From Acidimicrobiia bacterium (GTDB taxonomy: Bacteria; Actinomycetota; Acidimicrobiia; Spongiisociales; SHLN01), in the NCBI GenBank assembly GCA_030623545.1, contig JAUXLW010000121.1, positions 1-5,049 on the forward strand: a stretch of 5,049 nucleotides of DNA, written 5' to 3'. A program made the position numbers and the translations under genes. The notes under the pieces are model-generated. The model had not been told where the DNA came from. It searched no databases and saw only the letters and a program-made list of their open reading frames with translations. How positions within the stretch are numbered: the first letter of the stretch is position 1; each line of letters starts with the position of its first letter. Shown here in pieces: positions 1-5,049 of the stretch.

Positions 1-297
1 CGCAGCCGGGTCATCCAGAAAGTCGGCCATCGACCAGTGGGTGATGTCGTGTGCGGCTTTCCACCATTTCTCGCGACCGGTGCCCAACTCCTCATCAACT
101 TCGATGAAGCCGTGGCGTGCCAGCTGACGCAGGTGGTAGCTGGTGGCCCCACTGCTCTCATTCAGCTTCGTGGCGAAGGAGGAGGCGGTGCCCGGGCCTT
201 CCAGCCGCAGGAGACCCGACAAGCGCATTCGCAGCGGGTGGGCGAGCGCCTTCAAACGCTCTGGGCCTTCGACGTTGGTTACTCGTGGCTTTCTCAT
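1..297 (-). CDS. ArsR-like winged helix-turn-helix transcriptional regulator, 3' part cut by window edge
   Basis: I translated 99 codons from the ATG at 297-295; the rest lies beyond position 1. The residues follow the winged-helix plan of ArsR-like regulators. Residues 12-32 (PERLKALAHPLRMRLSGLL) match the usual 'LKALAHPLRxRLL' opening helix. Residues 37-47 form the next helix. Residues 49-66 (SGATSYHLRQLARHGFIE) are the recognition helix, with the typical 'SYHLRxLxxxGFI' pattern. Residues 67-82 form the wing, ending in a tryptophan-rich 'REKWWKA'. The visible part lacks the Cys-x-Cys metal site of classical ArsR/SmtB sensors, so a metal-sensing role is not supported. Members of this group are cytoplasmic DNA-binding dimers, often controlling themselves and an adjacent exporter; that neighbour would lie to the left, out of view. 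The start is chosen because an operator and promoter end only a few bases upstream and the protein begins normally there. No Shine-Dalgarno sequence is present. Family assignment is solid; the ligand and targets are unknown. Confidence 0.88.
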   Translation of the reverse strand, partial: MRKPRVTNVEGPERLKALAHPLRMRLSGLLRLEGPGTASSFATKLNESSGATSYHLRQLARHGFIEVDEELGTGREKWWKAAHDITHWSMADFLDDPAA

Positions 298-301
298 ATA
301 A

Positions 302-333
302 TGCAAAGATACCTTTGCAAAGGAATCTTTGCA
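302..333. promoter_or_regulatory. Doubled operator: two overlapping TGCAAAG-N4-CTTTGCA dyads
   Basis: The 32 bases are palindromic about 317/318 except for one mismatched pair (311/324). They resolve into two identical-format dyads, TGCAAAG-ATAC-CTTTGCA at 302-319 and TGCAAAG-GAAT-CTTTGCA at 316-333. The dyads share TGCA in the middle and have centres 14 bp apart. The site lies 4 bp upstream of the start codon of the winged-helix regulator gene. The likely reader is that regulator itself, through autorepression by two dimers side by side. The repeats are seen directly; the identity of the bound protein is inference from position and family habit. Confidence 0.8.
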
Positions 334-334
334 A
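306..334 (-). promoter_or_regulatory. Predicted sigma70-type promoter of the winged-helix regulator, inside the operator
   Basis: On the minus strand, TTGCAA (334-329) could be the -35 box and TATCTT (311-306) the -10 box, with a 17-base spacer. Each matches the consensus at 4 of 6 positions. A transcript would begin about 298-300, leaving almost no leader before the ATG at 297. Both boxes are built from operator bases, so a bound repressor would block polymerase directly. This is a prediction from spacing and consensus only. Confidence 0.45.
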
Positions 335-530
335 GTTAGACCTCACCCTCGAGGTGACTCCGACACTCCCGACCCGAATCAGGTTCACAGTTCCAGGCGT
401 TGCTCAATAACAGAACGTTCCCCCCACGGTATGACCCACGGCATCCTCTCCCCGCAGGTGTAACCCATGTGCCCGAACGCGCGTCACCGATGAAACCGGT
501 CCGTGCATAGGGAAGGGTGGTCAGGGAGAT

Positions 531-869
531 CGGTGAGGGTCCCCTCGCCGTGCTTGAGTGCCTCCGTCTGGGCTAGAAGGATTGCGCGAAAACGATCACT
601 GAAGCGCGAAAACAATGTAGCCGGTGGATTTGACGCGACTCAGGACGTCGCGTAGCTTGTCGGATGTGCAGAGGGAAACCTCTGAACACTCTTCGGAACC
701 GCAAGGAACTGAGGAGCGGCTCCGCCGGACTCCCTGAAAGGGGAACGGCCAAGAGGGTCTTCGGGCTCACTTGATCGCTGACGGAGCCACGACCCTCTCG
801 GGAGGTTTCGGCCAAACGAGTGGGTAATCGGAGTAGCTTCGGTTGCTTCGACGGAAGCCCCGGAGGGGC
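531..869 (+). other. Cluster of stable hairpins, possible structured RNA
   Basis: Several stems fall within about 340 bases. At 531-538/543-550 there is an 8-bp stem with a 4-base loop, including one G-U pair that forms only on a plus-strand transcript. At 633-639/647-653 there is a perfect 7-bp stem. At 669-674/679-684 there is a perfect 6-bp stem closed by a GAAA tetraloop, a stable GNRA loop on the plus strand only. At 732-735/739-742 there is a short stem. At 752-759/791-798 there is a perfect 8-bp stem enclosing a second 5-bp stem (764-768/784-788). At 857-861/865-869 there is GCCCC-GGA-GGGGC. The loop and the wobble pair favour plus-strand transcription. I match it to no known RNA family, and chance stems are common in GC-rich DNA, so this is tentative. 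Confidence 0.3.
630..643 (+). repeat. 14-bp direct repeat, copy 1
   Basis: TTGACGCGACTCAG occurs here and again, identically, at 1064-1077. Copy 1 overlaps the left arm and loop of the hairpin at 633-653. An exact 14-mer recurring within 900 bases is unlikely by chance, so the two ends of the spacer probably share an origin. Confidence 0.75.
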
Positions 870-932
870 GAAGGTTTCGGCCGACGCTCAACCGGGGTTT
901 TCCGCGTGCTATTTCTCTTTGCTATTCCTTCT

Positions 933-947
933 TTCGATTTTTCGGCC
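933..947 (-). repeat. 15-bp inverted partner of the intergenic repeat
   Basis: The minus strand here reads GGCCGAAAAATCGAA, identical to the first 15 bases of the repeat copy at 1079-1130 and one base different from the copy at 975-1026. The match stops sharply on both sides. A shorter related octamer, TTTCGGCC, also occurs at 806-813 and 875-882, both within a shared GGTTTCGGCC. Confidence 0.7.
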
Positions 948-974
948 TTGCTTAAGGGTGGCGCGTATTTTGGG

Positions 975-1026
975 GGCCGAGAAATCGAAGTGCTGCTGCC
1001 GGAGTTCGACGTGGGGGACGGCCGGC
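975..1026 (+). repeat. 52-bp intergenic direct repeat, copy A
   Basis: This copy matches 1079-1130 at 47 of 52 positions, starting GGCCGAGAAATCGAAG and ending GACGGCCGGC. The copies are 104 bases apart, so they lie in different reading frames. Most of the differences change the amino acid in the frame I tried, which argues against two copies of a protein motif. I see no transposase or terminal inverted repeats that would make it an insertion sequence. Confidence 0.8.
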
Positions 1027-1063
1027 TCGATCCCTCTTTTCTATCTCCCGGCCTTGAATCAGA

Positions 1064-1077
1064 TTGACGCGACTCAG
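1064..1077 (+). repeat. 14-bp direct repeat, copy 2
   Basis: This is the exact second copy of TTGACGCGACTCAG from 630-643. It lies one base upstream of the 52-bp repeat copy B. Copy 1 lacks that neighbour, so the 14-mer and the 52-mer are independent repeats brought side by side here. Confidence 0.75.
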
Positions 1078-1078
1078 T

Positions 1079-1130
1079 GGCCGAAAAATCGAAGTGCTGC
1101 CGCCGGAGTTCGAGGTTTGGGACGGCCGGC
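1079..1130 (+). repeat. 52-bp intergenic direct repeat, copy B
   Basis: Second copy of the repeat at 975-1026 (47/52 identical). Its end runs into a GC-rich hairpin at 1125-1146 (GGCGCC-GCA-GGCGCC at 1128-1142, lengthened by GCC/GGC with one bulged A). An AT-rich run with six T's follows at 1161-1170, too far from the stem for a typical terminator. Confidence 0.8.
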
Positions 1131-1174
1131 GCCGCAGGCGCCAGGCCCAGCAGGAACCCCTTTTTTCTTTGTGG

Positions 1175-1192
1175 GCAGTCTTTGCTGACTGC
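1175..1192 (-). terminator. Hairpin directly after the M3 peptidase stop codon
   Basis: GCAGTC and GACTGC form a perfect 6-bp stem with a 6-base loop, starting at the base after the TAA of the M3 peptidase gene. Position suggests a transcript end. However, the minus-strand sequence after it is A-rich rather than T-rich, so it is not a classical intrinsic terminator. It may instead protect the 3' end or be a by-product of the adjacent heptamer repeat. Confidence 0.25.
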
Positions 1193-1210
1193 TTATTGCT
1201 TATTGCTTAT
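1190..1210 (-). repeat. 7-bp tandem repeat across the M3 peptidase C-terminus and stop
   Basis: On the plus strand this is TGCTTAT three times in a row, with no mismatch. On the minus strand (ATAAGCA units) it encodes the last residues (ISNKQ) and the TAA stop, and a degenerate fourth unit follows. Because 7 is not a multiple of 3, gain or loss of one unit would change the reading frame and move the stop codon. Confidence 0.85.
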
Positions 1211-3148
1211 GCCCAGATTCCGCAGGAACGCCTCGTTGTTGGGCTCACGGCCGAGAAATTCTTGCAGGAGTTGATCGGCGTCCTTAGATCCGCCCTGCTC
1301 GAGGATGACCCGCCGGTATTCACTGCCCACCTTTTCATTGAGCACGCCTTCGTCCTGAAAACGGCTGTACATGTCATCGCCGAATACCTTGGACCACAGG
1401 TAGCCGTAGTACCCGGCGTCGTAACCGCCCATGATGTGGCCGAAGCTGGCGAGGAAAAACGTGCCCTCCGGATAGGGGAGGCCGGTTACGTCGTAGGCCT
1501 CCCGATCGAGCGCCTCGAGATCCCAGGTTTCTGAGTCGTCGTGGACGGATAGATCAATCACGCCGAAGTAAGCCTGGCGCAGTGTGGAGCTGGCGACGTT
1601 GACGTCGCGGGCAGCCACCAGGTGGCTAACAAGATCGGAGGGGATGTTCTCACCGGTGGCATGGTGCCGGGCGAACCTCTGCAGCACCTCTGCTTCCCAG
1701 GTCCAGTGCTCCATGATCTGCGACGGCGCCTCGACGAAATCCCACTCGGTGTTGGCGCCCGAGAAGCGGGCAGACTCGGCTTGTGTGAGGCACTGATGGA
1801 GGATGTGTCCGAATTCGTGGAACAGAGTCAGGACTTCCTCGTGCCGGAGCAGGGAAGGGGCATCGGCTGCCGGCTTTGTGAAGTTGGCCACCATCGCTGC
1901 CACCGGCCGCACATATTCACCGGAGGCGTGTCGATACCCCGGCACCAGGTCGAAGGCAGCGGCGTGGCCATATTTACTGTCGCGGGGGAAGAGGTCCATG
2001 TAGAAGTACGCCAGATGCTCCCCGGTCTCGGAATCGGAGATCTGGTAGAGGTAGACGTCGGGATGCCAGGCATTGACCTCCTCGACCCGGGTGTAGGAAA
2101 CTCCGAACATCTGCGACGTCAGTTCGAACATTCCGTCGAGGACACGCTCTAGCGGGAAGTAGTTGGCGATCTCGTATTGGTCGACCCCGAATTCTTCACG
2201 GGTGATCCTGGTCGTCAGGTAGGTGATGTCCCATTGCTGGAGAGTCTCATCTCCGCTCTCAGCTTCGAGCATCTGCTGCATCTTCTCGTGCTCGGGAACC
2301 ACCTTCTCCTGTAGGCGAGGGACCAGGCTGTCATAGAAAGTGGCTACTCGATCAGGGGTCGCCATCTTCACCTCCATGCGGTGGTGGGCCCAAGACGGGT
2401 AATCAAGCAGCCTGGCGACGTCGCGGCGGATGTCGATCGCCTCCTCGAGCAGAGGCCGATTCTCGGCGACGGCCGAAGTGGATCTCTTGCGCCATAGCTC
2501 CTCTCGTCGCCGGCGGTTGGTGGCGTTTTGCAGATATGGAAAAAGCTCGGGGTAGTCGAGCGTCACACGAAGTGTGTCTTCCGCCTCTCCAGGGCTCAGG
2601 GCATCGATGTACGTCTGCGGCAAACCGTCGAGCTCGTCAATGGTGACGTCGATCCAATCTTTGTAGCCGTCGACATTGGATTGGAACGCCACCTCGAGCT
2701 CAACCAATCGTTCCTTGAGCTTCTTGAGCTCCGCCTGACGCTCGGGCTCGAGATCGTGCCCGGCTCGATGGAAGTCCCTGAGCCAGAAATCCATCAGGCG
2801 ACGTTGCTCTGGTGTCGTCACCGGATCGGCGTCTGCGAGCTCACGCAGTGCCTGGTAGAGATCGGCTCGAAAAACGACTTCAATTCCCCACTTGTTGAGT
2901 CTTTCCTCGGCCGACGACCCGGCCTTTCGCACCGCCTCATCAGTGTGCACACGCGCCATGAAGGCGCCCCGCCCGTATGCGATGCTTACGATGGCGCTGG
3001 CTTCATCCAGCGGCAGCAGCGTGTTCTCCACGGTGCGGGCCCCTTCTTCTGCCACGACCCCCTCGATTAACGCGTTGGCTTCGACGATGCCCTTTTCGGT
3101 TACTTCCACCACGTCGGCAGCCGTGGTCGAGGTGTAGTCGTAAAGCAT
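1193..3148 (-). CDS. M3-family zinc oligopeptidase (thimet oligopeptidase-like)
   Basis: This 651-residue cytoplasmic metallopeptidase should cleave short peptides and resembles thimet oligopeptidase and bacterial oligopeptidase A/Dcp-type enzymes. The zinc motif HEFGH is at residues 444-448 (ligands His444 and His448, general base Glu445). The third ligand, Glu473, lies in DFVEAPSQ, 29 residues after the first His as in the family. Downstream, His571, Tyr576 and Tyr583 in HIMGGYDAGYYGYLWS fall at the spacings of the substrate-binding His and Tyr residues of thimet oligopeptidase. The mostly helical N-terminal half (1-370) covers the channel. There is no signal peptide or membrane segment. 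Length is normal and the catalytic set is complete. The ATG at 3148 is chosen because an in-frame TAA lies 12 bases upstream; no Shine-Dalgarno is visible. The final residues and stop fall in a 7-bp tandem repeat. It is transcribed alone, divergent from the PH-domain gene. Family is certain; exact peptide specificity is unknown. Confidence 0.97.
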   Translation of the reverse strand: MLYDYTSTTAADVVEVTEKGIVEANALIEGVVAEEGARTVENTLLPLDEASAIVSIAYGRGAFMARVHTDEAVRKAGSSAEERLNKWGIEVVFRADLYQALRELADADPVTTPEQRRLMDFWLRDFHRAGHDLEPERQAELKKLKERLVELEVAFQSNVDGYKDWIDVTIDELDGLPQTYIDALSPGEAEDTLRVTLDYPELFPYLQNATNRRRREELWRKRSTSAVAENRPLLEEAIDIRRDVARLLDYPSWAHHRMEVKMATPDRVATFYDSLVPRLQEKVVPEHEKMQQMLEAESGDETLQQWDITYLTTRITREEFGVDQYEIANYFPLERVLDGMFELTSQMFGVSYTRVEEVNAWHPDVYLYQISDSETGEHLAYFYMDLFPRDSKYGHAAAFDLVPGYRHASGEYVRPVAAMVANFTKPAADAPSLLRHEEVLTLFHEFGHILHQCLTQAESARFSGANTEWDFVEAPSQIMEHWTWEAEVLQRFARHHATGENIPSDLVSHLVAARDVNVASSTLRQAYFGVIDLSVHDDSETWDLEALDREAYDVTGLPYPEGTFFLASFGHIMGGYDAGYYGYLWSKVFGDDMYSRFQDEGVLNEKVGSEYRRVILEQGGSKDADQLLQEFLGREPNNEAFLRNLGISNKQ

Positions 3149-3201
3149 GCGGGAGCGAGGTTAGTGCTCGACCCGGCAGCAAAGCACGTAACATCCTGGG
3201 C
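3149..3201. promoter_or_regulatory. Divergent promoter region between the M3 peptidase and PH-domain genes
   Basis: Only 53 bases separate the two divergent start codons, so both genes must be driven from within or near this gap. I see no good -35/-10 pair on either strand. TAACAT (3189-3194) is a possible -10 for the plus gene but would leave almost no leader. A 5-bp inverted repeat, GTGCT (3164-3168) with AGCAC (3183-3187), could be a weak operator. Neither gene has a clear Shine-Dalgarno. The regulatory role follows from layout, not from recognised motifs. Confidence 0.4.
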
Positions 3202-3807
3202 ATGAGCTACCCCGCCAGACTGCTGACCGAAGGCGAAGTCGTGGTTCGGGCCTTTAGGCCCCACTGGAAATCGCTTGTCATCCCGGTCTTGTGGACCGTG
3301 CCGGCCGTCGTAAGCGCAGTCCTCAATGAGTCGCTTACTCCCACCGGGTTTCCCCGCAACGCCATCTACGGCATCATCGGGTTGGGATGGATTGTGATCG
3401 CCGGGATGCCGATCCTGCGGTGGTGGTTCACGAAGTTTGTACTGACGAACGAACGGCTGATCCTGCGCAAAGGCATTGTTGCCCGCAGTGGCGTCGAGAT
3501 CCCGCTGGAAGTCATCAACGACGTGTTATTCAGCCAGACCGTGTTCGAGCGGATTCTCGGGTTTGGCGACCTGGTGATCGAATCTGCTGGAGAGCAGGGT
3601 CAGAGTCGCTTTTCCAACATCCCCCGCCCCGAAGACTTCCAGAGTGAGCTCTACCGACAACGAGAAATAAGGGCCAGAGACCTGTCAGGGGTTGGGCCCG
3701 AGCCGGCGGTTGACACGCTCGCCAGGCTGGCCAGGCTCCATGAGGACGGCGTCATTAGTGACACCGAATTCGCCGCCAAGAAGCAGAAGCTGCTCGACGA
3801 GATTTAG
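3202..3807 (+). CDS. Membrane protein with bacterial PH (bPH2-type) domain and C-terminal SHOCT motif
   Basis: The protein has 201 residues. Two hydrophobic segments, about 24-42 and 54-75, form a membrane hairpin. They are followed by a bacterial pleckstrin-homology-like domain (about 77-156) with the typical opening 'FTKFVLTNERLILRKGIVARSGVEIPLEVINDV' pattern at 76-108 and the 'ERILGFGDLVIESAGE' strand at 116-131. Residues 171-199 (TLARLARLHEDGVISDTEF...) are a SHOCT motif, a short C-terminal oligomerisation-type helix pair. Such proteins are common in actinobacteria and sit on the inner face of the membrane; their biochemical role is not established. The ATG at 3202 is preferred because the protein begins naturally there, although the frame stays open upstream through sequence antisense to the M3 peptidase gene. 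It converges with the following minus-strand gene with a 24-base gap. Confident about domains, not function. Confidence 0.92.
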   Translation: MSYPARLLTEGEVVVRAFRPHWKSLVIPVLWTVPAVVSAVLNESLTPTGFPRNAIYGIIGLGWIVIAGMPILRWWFTKFVLTNERLILRKGIVARSGVEIPLEVINDVLFSQTVFERILGFGDLVIESAGEQGQSRFSNIPRPEDFQSELYRQREIRARDLSGVGPEPAVDTLARLARLHEDGVISDTEFAAKKQKLLDEI

Positions 3808-3812
3808 GAGGC

Positions 3813-3830
3813 CGGTCGGGGCACTGACCG
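3813..3830. terminator. Small hairpin between convergent genes
   Basis: CGGTC (3813-3817) and GACCG (3826-3830) form a 5-bp stem in the 24-base gap between two convergent stop codons. Its position suits a bidirectional terminator, but neither side has a run of T's, so factor-independent termination is doubtful. Confidence 0.25.
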
Positions 3831-3831
3831 C

Positions 3832-4113
3832 TCAGCTCAATCCCAACCGGGTCAATAATCGATCCCTTTGAGCTTCGCGCTTGGCTCTGGCCTTCAGCAG
3901 GCGGTTGCGTCGCTTCTGAAACTGCTCAACGTCGCGTGCGGTCATCGCAGCGTTCTCTCGCTCTACCGGGTCTTCGGACACAGCCGCGTCCCGAGCAGCA
4001 TCATCGGCCAGGGATTGGTGGTAAGACAGCTCATCGGTCACCCGCGTGATTTCCTCGTCCAATAGCAGAACCTGGTCGTTGAGAGCGAAGAGGCGCCGCT
4101 CGGCACGAGCCAT
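3832..4113 (-). CDS. Small charged helical protein, function unknown
   Basis: I do not recognise this 93-residue protein. It is almost entirely predicted helix. Residues 1-44 (with LLLDEEITRVTDELSYHQSL) and 50-91 form two long charged helices joined near 'SEDPVE', suggesting an antiparallel coiled-coil hairpin. The second helix is rich in Arg and Lys (KRRNRLLKARAKREAQRDR), which could contact nucleic acid or a partner protein. There is no Cys, signal peptide or membrane segment. The start is fixed by context: ATG at 4113-4111 overlaps the TGA stop of the amidohydrolase gene by one base (TGATG). A GGAG sequence lies 10 bases upstream. An earlier in-frame ATG at 4152 would add 13 residues inside the upstream gene and is less likely. 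The overlap suggests translational coupling with the amidohydrolase. Confidence 0.8.
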   Translation of the reverse strand: MARAERRLFALNDQVLLLDEEITRVTDELSYHQSLADDAARDAAVSEDPVERENAAMTARDVEQFQKRRNRLLKARAKREAQRDRLLTRLGLS

Positions 4114-4127
4114 CAGATGACAACTCC
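4113..4127 (-). promoter_or_regulatory. Ribosome-binding site and TGATG stop-start overlap
   Basis: GGAG on the minus strand (4127-4124) lies 10 bases before the ATG at 4113-4111. The amidohydrolase TGA occupies 4115-4113. A ribosome finishing the first gene could restart directly on the second, which favours this start for the small helical protein. Confidence 0.6.
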
Positions 4128-5049
4128 GTTCTGGACGATGGTGAGCGGCCATGCCAGGGTGCCGAGATCTTCGAGGGGGTTGCCTTCCACCAGCAAGAGG
4201 TCGGCCACCTTGCCGGCTTCTAGAACGCCCAGCTCATACCAGCCGAATACAGCGGCGGCCACCGATGTCGCGGCTGCTATGACTCCGGCATTGGTCATGC
4301 CGAGGTCTCGCAACAGAGTCATTTCGTCGACCAGCTGACCAGGGGGATTGAAGGGAGTGCCGGCATCTGTGCCCGGAAGCACCATCACCCCGGCCTCAAT
4401 GGCCGTGGCCGTCGACGCCGCGGCGACTTTATCCACCTTGGCCGCTCGCTTGAGCAAGTCCCGGGGGAGCTCGAACTCGCGCTGGAGGATGGCCTTTATT
4501 GGCACCAGGGTGGGGACGAGCGCCACCTCTTCCTCCATCATCCTGACGGCCTGGTCGGCCGTGGCCGCAGTACCGTGCTCGATGGTGTCGATGCCGGCGT
4601 CCAGCACCAGCTCAATCCCCTCGGGACCGTGGACGTGTCCCGCCACCAAAACGCCCATCTCGTGGGCCGTCTCCACGGCCGCGCGGACCTCGTCTGCGGA
4701 CATGACGACGTCGTAACCGTGAGTGCCGGGCCCCAGTACACCGCCGGTGGGGAAGATCTTGATCAAGTCGGCACCGCGCTCAATTTCCTCGGTTACGGCT
4801 CCAGCAACTTCCCCGGCTCCTTGAACTTCAACGCCTATCGTTTGACCGTGACCACCCTTGGGGGTAATGCCCCGCCCGGCGGCGATAATTCGGGCTCCCT
4901 GCAGGTCTCCCTCGCGTTGCGCGGCAGCAATTTCGATGGCAACTCCCTCTCGGGAGCCGACGTCGCGAGCGGTGGTTATACCCGCCCGCAGGAGGACGGA
5001 GGCAGCGTGAGCGGCCCGGATGACAGTGCGGCTGACCGGCTCTTCGGCA
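4113..5049 (-). CDS. Imidazolonepropionase-like metal-dependent amidohydrolase, N-terminus outside window
   Basis: I read 311 residues from the window edge (first full codon at 5048) to TGA at 4115-4113. It belongs to the TIM-barrel amidohydrolase superfamily, which hydrolyses amide bonds using one or two bound metals. Visible signatures, numbered from the edge: GITTARDVGS (23-32), GRGITPKGGHG (58-68), Lys97 in ADLIKIFPTGGV (probable carboxylated metal-bridging lysine), His138 in VAGHVHG, His158 in IEHGT, and Asp228 in GTDAGTP. The C-terminus (GKVADLLLVEGNPLEDL, then a final strand) returns to the small beta domain. The missing part, perhaps 80-100 residues, would carry the N-terminal HxH motif. 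The TTG at 4766 is an internal Leu codon, not a start. Relatives in this subgroup include Xaa-Pro/Xaa-Arg dipeptidases as well as enzymes of unknown substrate, so the reaction is not assigned. It overlaps the downstream small gene by one base, forming a two-gene unit. Confidence 0.93.
   Translation of the reverse strand, partial: AEEPVSRTVIRAAHAASVLLRAGITTARDVGSREGVAIEIAAAQREGDLQGARIIAAGRGITPKGGHGQTIGVEVQGAGEVAGAVTEEIERGADLIKIFPTGGVLGPGTHGYDVVMSADEVRAAVETAHEMGVLVAGHVHGPEGIELVLDAGIDTIEHGTAATADQAVRMMEEEVALVPTLVPIKAILQREFELPRDLLKRAAKVDKVAAASTATAIEAGVMVLPGTDAGTPFNPPGQLVDEMTLLRDLGMTNAGVIAAATSVAAAVFGWYELGVLEAGKVADLLLVEGNPLEDLGTLAWPLTIVQNGVVI

Larger units (their letters stand above)
334..1192. other. 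Gene-free stretch of about 860 bases
   Basis: No reading frame here gives a believable protein. Open frames on both strands are short (about 70-120 codons), overlap each other in competing frames, have low-complexity Arg/Pro/Ser composition and show no recognisable domain. I also found no tRNA, rRNA fragment, RNase P RNA, SRP RNA or tmRNA signature. What is present: a small direct repeat (CCCACGGYAT at 423-432 and 435-444), a group of hairpins at 531-869, and a repeat family from 933 to 1130, each described separately. The stretch may be a decayed gene, an unrecognised RNA or repeat-bearing spacer. Confidence 0.6.

Noticed and set aside
37..410. Open frames on the plus strand over the regulator gene and its promoter
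   Set aside because: They are antisense or out-of-frame shadows of a recognisable winged-helix protein, with no domain of their own.
341..420. TPP-riboswitch-like string on the minus strand (GAACCTGATTCGGGT, about 374-388)
   Set aside because: Only the 3' core resembles the THI element; the CTGAGA part and the 5' half are absent and no thiamine gene follows.
573..891. Two overlapping minus-strand open frames of about 80 codons
   Set aside because: They compete in different frames, have Arg/Pro/Ser-rich composition and no recognisable motif, and run through strong hairpins.
975..1130. tRNA T-loop-like GTTCGA strings
   Set aside because: There is no surrounding cloverleaf, acceptor stem or anticodon arm.
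930..1130. Insertion sequence or CRISPR array
   Set aside because: There are only two direct copies and one short inverted partner, with no regular spacers, transposase, cas gene or target-site duplication.
1125..1170. GC-rich hairpin followed by a T-run as an intrinsic terminator on the plus strand
   Set aside because: The T-run begins about 14 bases after the stem and there is no plus-strand gene upstream to terminate.
820..1534. Plus-strand frames through the 52-bp repeats, with related peptides such as IEVLPPEFEV
   Set aside because: The repeat copies are in different frames and the differences between them are mostly amino-acid changing. The last frame runs antisense into the M3 peptidase gene.
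1622..3137. Long plus-strand open frames (up to 180 codons) inside the M3 peptidase gene
   Set aside because: The minus-strand frame has the complete catalytic residue set of an M3 peptidase. The antisense frames are expected from codon bias in GC-rich DNA.

Overview
This 5,049-base window looks like ordinary chromosome from a moderately high-GC bacterium (GC judged by eye near 58-60%). It is most likely an actinobacterium, perhaps of the Acidimicrobiia type. That guess rests on the bPH2-plus-SHOCT membrane protein, the ArsR-like regulator with TTTGCAAAG-type operator boxes, and the style of the M3 peptidase. It is inference; there is no rRNA or other phylogenetic marker here.

Layout. Positions 1-297 (minus) hold the N-terminal 99 codons of a winged-helix regulator of the ArsR-like type, cut by the window edge. 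Immediately upstream (302-333) are two overlapping dyads that appear to sit on its own promoter. From 334 to 1192 I find no convincing gene. This stretch holds several hairpins (531-869), a 52-bp direct repeat in two copies (975-1026 and 1079-1130), a 15-bp inverted partner at 933-947 and a 14-bp repeat (630-643 and 1064-1077). Positions 1193-3148 (minus) encode a complete M3-family zinc oligopeptidase with all catalytic residues. Its last codons and stop lie in a 7-bp tandem repeat. A 53-bp divergent intergenic gap separates it from a plus-strand gene at 3202-3807, a two-TM bPH2 domain protein with a C-terminal SHOCT motif. This gene converges, with a 24-bp gap, on a minus-strand pair. The upstream member of the pair is an imidazolonepropionase-like amidohydrolase (5049-4113, N-terminus outside the window). 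It overlaps by one base (TGATG) a small charged helical protein (4113-3832).

How they may work together. The M3 peptidase cleaves short peptides, and amidohydrolases of this subgroup include dipeptidases, so a shared role in peptide breakdown is possible. They are in separate transcription units and nothing in the sequence proves a link. The small helical protein is probably translationally coupled to the amidohydrolase.

No clear defence, mobile or CRISPR system is visible. The parts that ordinary annotation would leave unexplained are the 859-base non-coding stretch and the doubled operator.
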